In this document: positions 60,261 through 64,000 of the stretch, piece after piece | How positions within the stretch are numbered: the stretch's first letter is position 1 | Layout of the letters: each line of letters opens with the position of its first letter | Source of the DNA: Ctena decussata | Taxonomy: Eukaryota > Mollusca > Bivalvia > Lucinida > Lucinidae | Assembly: GCA_963989385.1 (NCBI GenBank) | Contig: OZ022499.1 | Location: 78,047,903-78,111,902 of the forward strand | Length of the DNA: 64,000 nt | Direction: 5' to 3' | Made by a program: the position numbers and the translations under genes | The notes under the pieces: generated by a model | What the model saw: the letters and a program-made list of their open reading frames with translations, nothing else | Databases searched by the model: none | Told to the model about the DNA's origin: nothing

Positions 60261-60283
60261 GTACTGTGTTTGCCCTAAATATT

Positions 60284-60506
60284 TGTGACACGAGAAAACC
60301 ATCAAACTGGTTGCAGACTCAGATCAGCATGGGCATCTGCCCAGTCTGATCGGAGTCTTCGCTGTCCGCATAGAGGTAGCTTAGACCCATAGCTACACTT
60401 TAAGTGCATAGGGAAGGTTCTGATCAGACTGGGTGGATGCCCAGGCTGATCAGAGTCTACGTTGGGCGCACAACCACTTTGTTGGTTTTCTCGTGTCTCG
60501 GCTCAT
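60284..60506. mobile_element. Family A hairpin MITE, left end clipped
   Basis: TGACACGAGAAAACCATCAA to TTCTCGTGTCTCGGCTC; both inner arms intact. Confidence 0.78.
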
Positions 60507-60550
60507 TTGTACACTTCAGTCATTTCTATAACAGACCAGCTATGGCAGGA

Positions 60551-60750
60551 GATTAGGGGATTACTTGATGATAATTCGTGGGCAGTTTTTGATAATACTT
60601 CATGAAGCATATCTTGTCCCCTCATTAGATCACTTTTGTTAGTTCTCCATAGAACATACCTTGTCCTCTTATTAGAAGATCTGGCCGAGACAGTTGTGAG
60701 GGGTCACAGCCTACGTTTTAAAGCGAAGACGTGATGGAGGGTTTAACTTA
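60551..60750. mobile_element. Family C MITE, degenerate
   Basis: TTGATGATAATTCGTGGGCA, TATCTTGTCCCCTCATTAGA and GAGACAGTTGTGAGGGGTCA keep family C order. Confidence 0.5.
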
Positions 60751-60768
60751 GATCTCAGTTTAGCCACT

Positions 60769-60991
60769 TTAACCCATTGCATTCTGGGTATTTTTTGTCT
60801 TCTGCTGAAATTGTCGTCTGCATCAAAAATCAAGAACATTTTGACAATCTTGGTCTAACTCTTATAGAAATGATGTCCAGGCAGTAAACAGTTTGGATCT
60901 CAGATCAGGCCACACGTTTGTGTGGCCTTATCTGGATCCAAACTGTTTGCCCAGATACTCCTAAAGGGGTATCCCGAATGGAATGGGTTAA
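60769..60991. mobile_element. Family K-like MITE
   Basis: TTAACCCATTGCATTCTGGG and CCCGAATGGAATGGGTTAA ends; core GATCAGGCCACACG..TGTGGCCTTATCTGG flanked by AAACAGTTTGGATC repeats. Confidence 0.72.
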
Positions 60992-61400
60992 GGATTTTTG
61001 TGATAACTACACCAGTTCTTTTACTGTTCACAAATTTGCTTTACATATATATGAGTCCAATAGCATTGCTATATTTTGGCTAACTGTTTACAAAAGCTTG
61101 ACTTCCTTATTTCCTGGTGGAAATTTTGCATTTATTAGACATGTTGTATGGCCTTGCAGACTAAAATTATAATATTTACATATGCTGCTGACTTCCTTTA
61201 AGTAAATCAATTTGGAGCAATCATCTTCACCTGCCATTGAAAGATAGTCGCCCGTGTGTAATGACGTTTTGACATCATGATAACTGAGCACACTGATTGG
61301 ATGCCATGACATTTGAATGACGTTCAGCTGTGGTTACGGCTGTTCAATGTAAAGACAAAATATGGGCGTTAAAAACTTTCTGTATTAATAATTTTGCAAT

Positions 61401-63930
61401 TTTTAGCTCACCTGAGCCAGAGGCTCCGGGGGAGCTTATAGGATGGGAAGGCTCCGTCGTCGTACGTCGTCCGTCCGTCGTCCGTCCACAATTTCAAACT
61501 ACTTCTCCTCTGAAACCACTTGGCCAATTGTAACCAAATTTCATATGTGGCCTCCAGAGGAAGGGGGAACGAAAAGTTGTTCAAACGGTCCTGGTCACAT
61601 GACTACCATGGCCGCCATGCCCATATATGGTAAAAACCTAAAAAAATCTTCTTCTCCAGAACCAATAGGCCGATGGCCTTGAAACTTGGTATGTAGCATC
61701 GGGTATGTGAGTACTACCAAGATTGTTCAAATTATGATCTTGGGTTGACCTTGACCTTTTTTACGGCAAGGTTAAATTTGCTTCCTTGTGCTTTTATATG
61801 GCAAAATGCTAGAACGTAAGATATCTTGGAAACTGTTGAAGATTGTCGGCTAAAAATTGGTATCTACAGTTATCTCAATGAGTACATGAAGATTTATGAG
61901 TACAAGAGGTCAAGGTCATTCTTTGACCTTTGACCCAGAACTCTGATATTTTGACATTTTCAAACAGTCTCCTCGAAAGCCACTGGGCCAATTAAAACCA
62001 ATTATCATATGTGGCCTCCAGGGGTTGAGGGAAAGAAAATTTGTTCAAATGGTCCAGGTCACATGACCAACATGGCGGCCACGCCCATATATGGTAAAAA
62101 CATTTAAAAATCTTCTTCTCTAGAACCAATTGACCGATAGCCTTGAAACTTGGTATGTAGCATTGGGTACTCAAGTACTATCAAGATTGTTCAAATTATG
62201 ACCTTGGGTTGACCTTGACCTTTTCCACGGCAAGGTCAAATATGGGAAAATGCTAGAACATACGATTTCATGGAAAGTTTTTAAGATTAAGGCTTTAAAA
62301 TTGGTAAATACAGTCATCTTAATGAGTACTTAAAGATTTGTGAGTTCAAGTGGTCAAGTTCAGGTCAAGGTCATTCCTTGACCTTGGACCCAGAACTCAT
62401 ATTTTGACAATTTCAAACAATCTCCTCAAAAACCACGGGGCCTGTTGTAACCAAATTTCATGTAGAGCCTCCAGGAGATGAGGGAAGGAAAATTTGTTCC
62501 TTGACCTTTGACCCAGAACTCTGATATTTTGACATTTTCAAACAGTCTCCTCGAAAGCCACTGGGCCAATTAAAACCAATTATCATATGTGGCCTCCAGG
62601 GGTTGAGGGAAGGAAAATTTGTTCAAATGGTCCAGGTCACATGACCAACATGGCGGCCATGCCCATATATGGTAAAAACATTTAAAAATCTTCTCTAGAA
62701 CCAATTGACCGAAGGCCTTGAAACTTGGTATGTAGCATTGGGTACTCCAGTCCTATCAAGATTGTTCAAAATGATGACCTTGGGTTGAACTTGACCATTT
62801 TACAGCAAGGTCAAATATGGAAAAAGCCTGAAATATAAGATTTCACGGAAAGCTTTGAAGATTTAGGCCTAAAAATTGGTAAATACAGTCATCTTAATGA
62901 GTACGTAAAGATTCATGAGTGCAAGAGGTCAAGGTCATTCTTCGACCTTTGACCCTGAATTCTCATAGTTTGACAACTTCAAACTTCTTTTTAAAAGTCA
63001 CAGAGCCAATTGTAACCAAATTTCATACAGGGCCTTCAGAGGTTGAGGGAACAAAAATTTCTTCAAATGGTCTCAGTCACATGATCAACATGGCCGCCAT
63101 GCCCATATATGGTAAAAACATTTAAAAATATTCTTCCCCAGAACCAATTGACCGATGGCCTTGAAACTTGGAATATAGCATTGTGTACTCCAGTACTATC
63201 AAGATTGTTCAAATGATGACCTTGGGTTTACCTTGACCTTTTTTATGGCAAGGTCAAATATGCGAAAATGCTAGAACATAAGATTTCATGGGAAGTTTTG
63301 AAGATTTTGGCCTAAAAATAGGTATTAAAAGTCATCTTAATGAGGTCATGAAGAATTATGAGTACAAGAGGTCAAGGTTATTCTTTGACCTTTGATCCAG
63401 ATCTCTCATATGTTGACATTTATAAATATTTACTCAAAAGCCAAAGGGCCAATTGTAAACACATTTCATATGGAGCCCCCAGGGGTTGATTGAAAAAAAA
63501 ATTGTTCAGATGGGCCAGGTCACATAACCAACATGGCTGCCATACCCATTTATGGTATAAACCTTTCATATTTTTTACTCCAGAACCAATACACATATGG
63601 CCTTGAAACTTGGTAAGTAGCATGGAGTACCAGAGTTCTACCAAGACTGTTCAAATGATAACTTTGGGTTTACCTTGACCTTTTTTTGCAGCATGGTCAA
63701 ATATGAGAAAATGCTAGATAAGATTTCCTGGAAAGTTTTGAAGATTATTGCATAAAAAATGGTATATATGGTTGCCTTAATGAGTACATGAAGATTTATG
63801 AGTACAAGAAGTCATGGTCATTCTTTGACTTTTGACCCAAGACTAATATTTTTACAATTTCAGACATTAGAAAAAGCCACTTTACCAATTGCTCAGGTGA
63901 GCGGTTCAGGGCCTCATGGCCCTCTTGTTT
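61401..63930 (+). mobile_element. Pearl/Helitron-like element, about 2.5 kb, with 500- to 600-bp units
   Basis: Starts TTTTAGCTCACCTGAGCCAG, then GTCCGTCCGTCGTCCGTCC, and four to five units (AACATGGCGGCCATGCCCAT, ACCAATTGACCGATGGCCTT, GACCTTGGGTTGACCTTGAC). Ends CAGGTGAGCGGTTCAGGGCC..GGCCCTCTTGTTT. Same ends as 53325-55302. Confidence 0.75.
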
Positions 63931-64000
63931 TTGTCTATACCAGCTTATATGGCTTAATATAAAATACAAATTTAAGAATGTTGCTTTTCGACATCCATGG

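Overview
The window is animal nuclear DNA. Coding sequence is split into short exons with GT-AG introns, and the introns are packed with short palindromic transposons, tRNA-derived SINEs and tandem-repeat elements carrying a CCGT microsatellite. The last type resembles the pearl elements of bivalves, so a bivalve mollusc, perhaps a clam, is the best guess (inference; no species call is possible from sequence alone).

One gene fills almost the whole window on the + strand. I resolve 39 exons between 1638 and 60260, 6315 coding bases (about 2105 codons), all in compatible phase and with no in-frame stop. Neither the start nor the stop codon is present, so the gene runs off both ends. I do not recognise a named family; it looks like a giant secreted modular protein.

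From 1638 to 38463 the gene is a tandem array of a unit of about 199 residues encoded by four exon types: B (about 58 residues, one Cys), C (about 71 residues, six Cys including a CC pair), D (exactly 43 nt in all six free copies) and A (about 55 residues, three Cys). There is one leading A exon, then seven B-C-D-A units. Counted this way every unit has an even number of cysteines (10 or 8), and cysteines are lost in pairs. The array ends with a fused D-A exon followed at once by a polybasic, furin-like site. After the site come a charged helical linker, a helical segment, a Gly-rich beta-like segment, a segment resembling a fibronectin III domain, a PAN/Apple-like Cys segment and the start of a further module with an LTPP motif (39066-60260).

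The introns hold at least ten recurrent non-autonomous DNA transposon families (called families A to K here), three SINE-like families, a decayed LINE (14375-15320), two low-complexity satellites and seven large tandem-unit elements of Helitron/pearl-like type. Several are nested. Target duplications can be read directly for a 5-bp family, a TTAA family, TA families, one 1.6-kb element with a 9-bp duplication and one retroposon with a 12-bp duplication. Many introns begin or end with a MITE within about 10 to 60 bp of the splice site. No second protein gene, rRNA, functional tRNA or CRISPR array was found.
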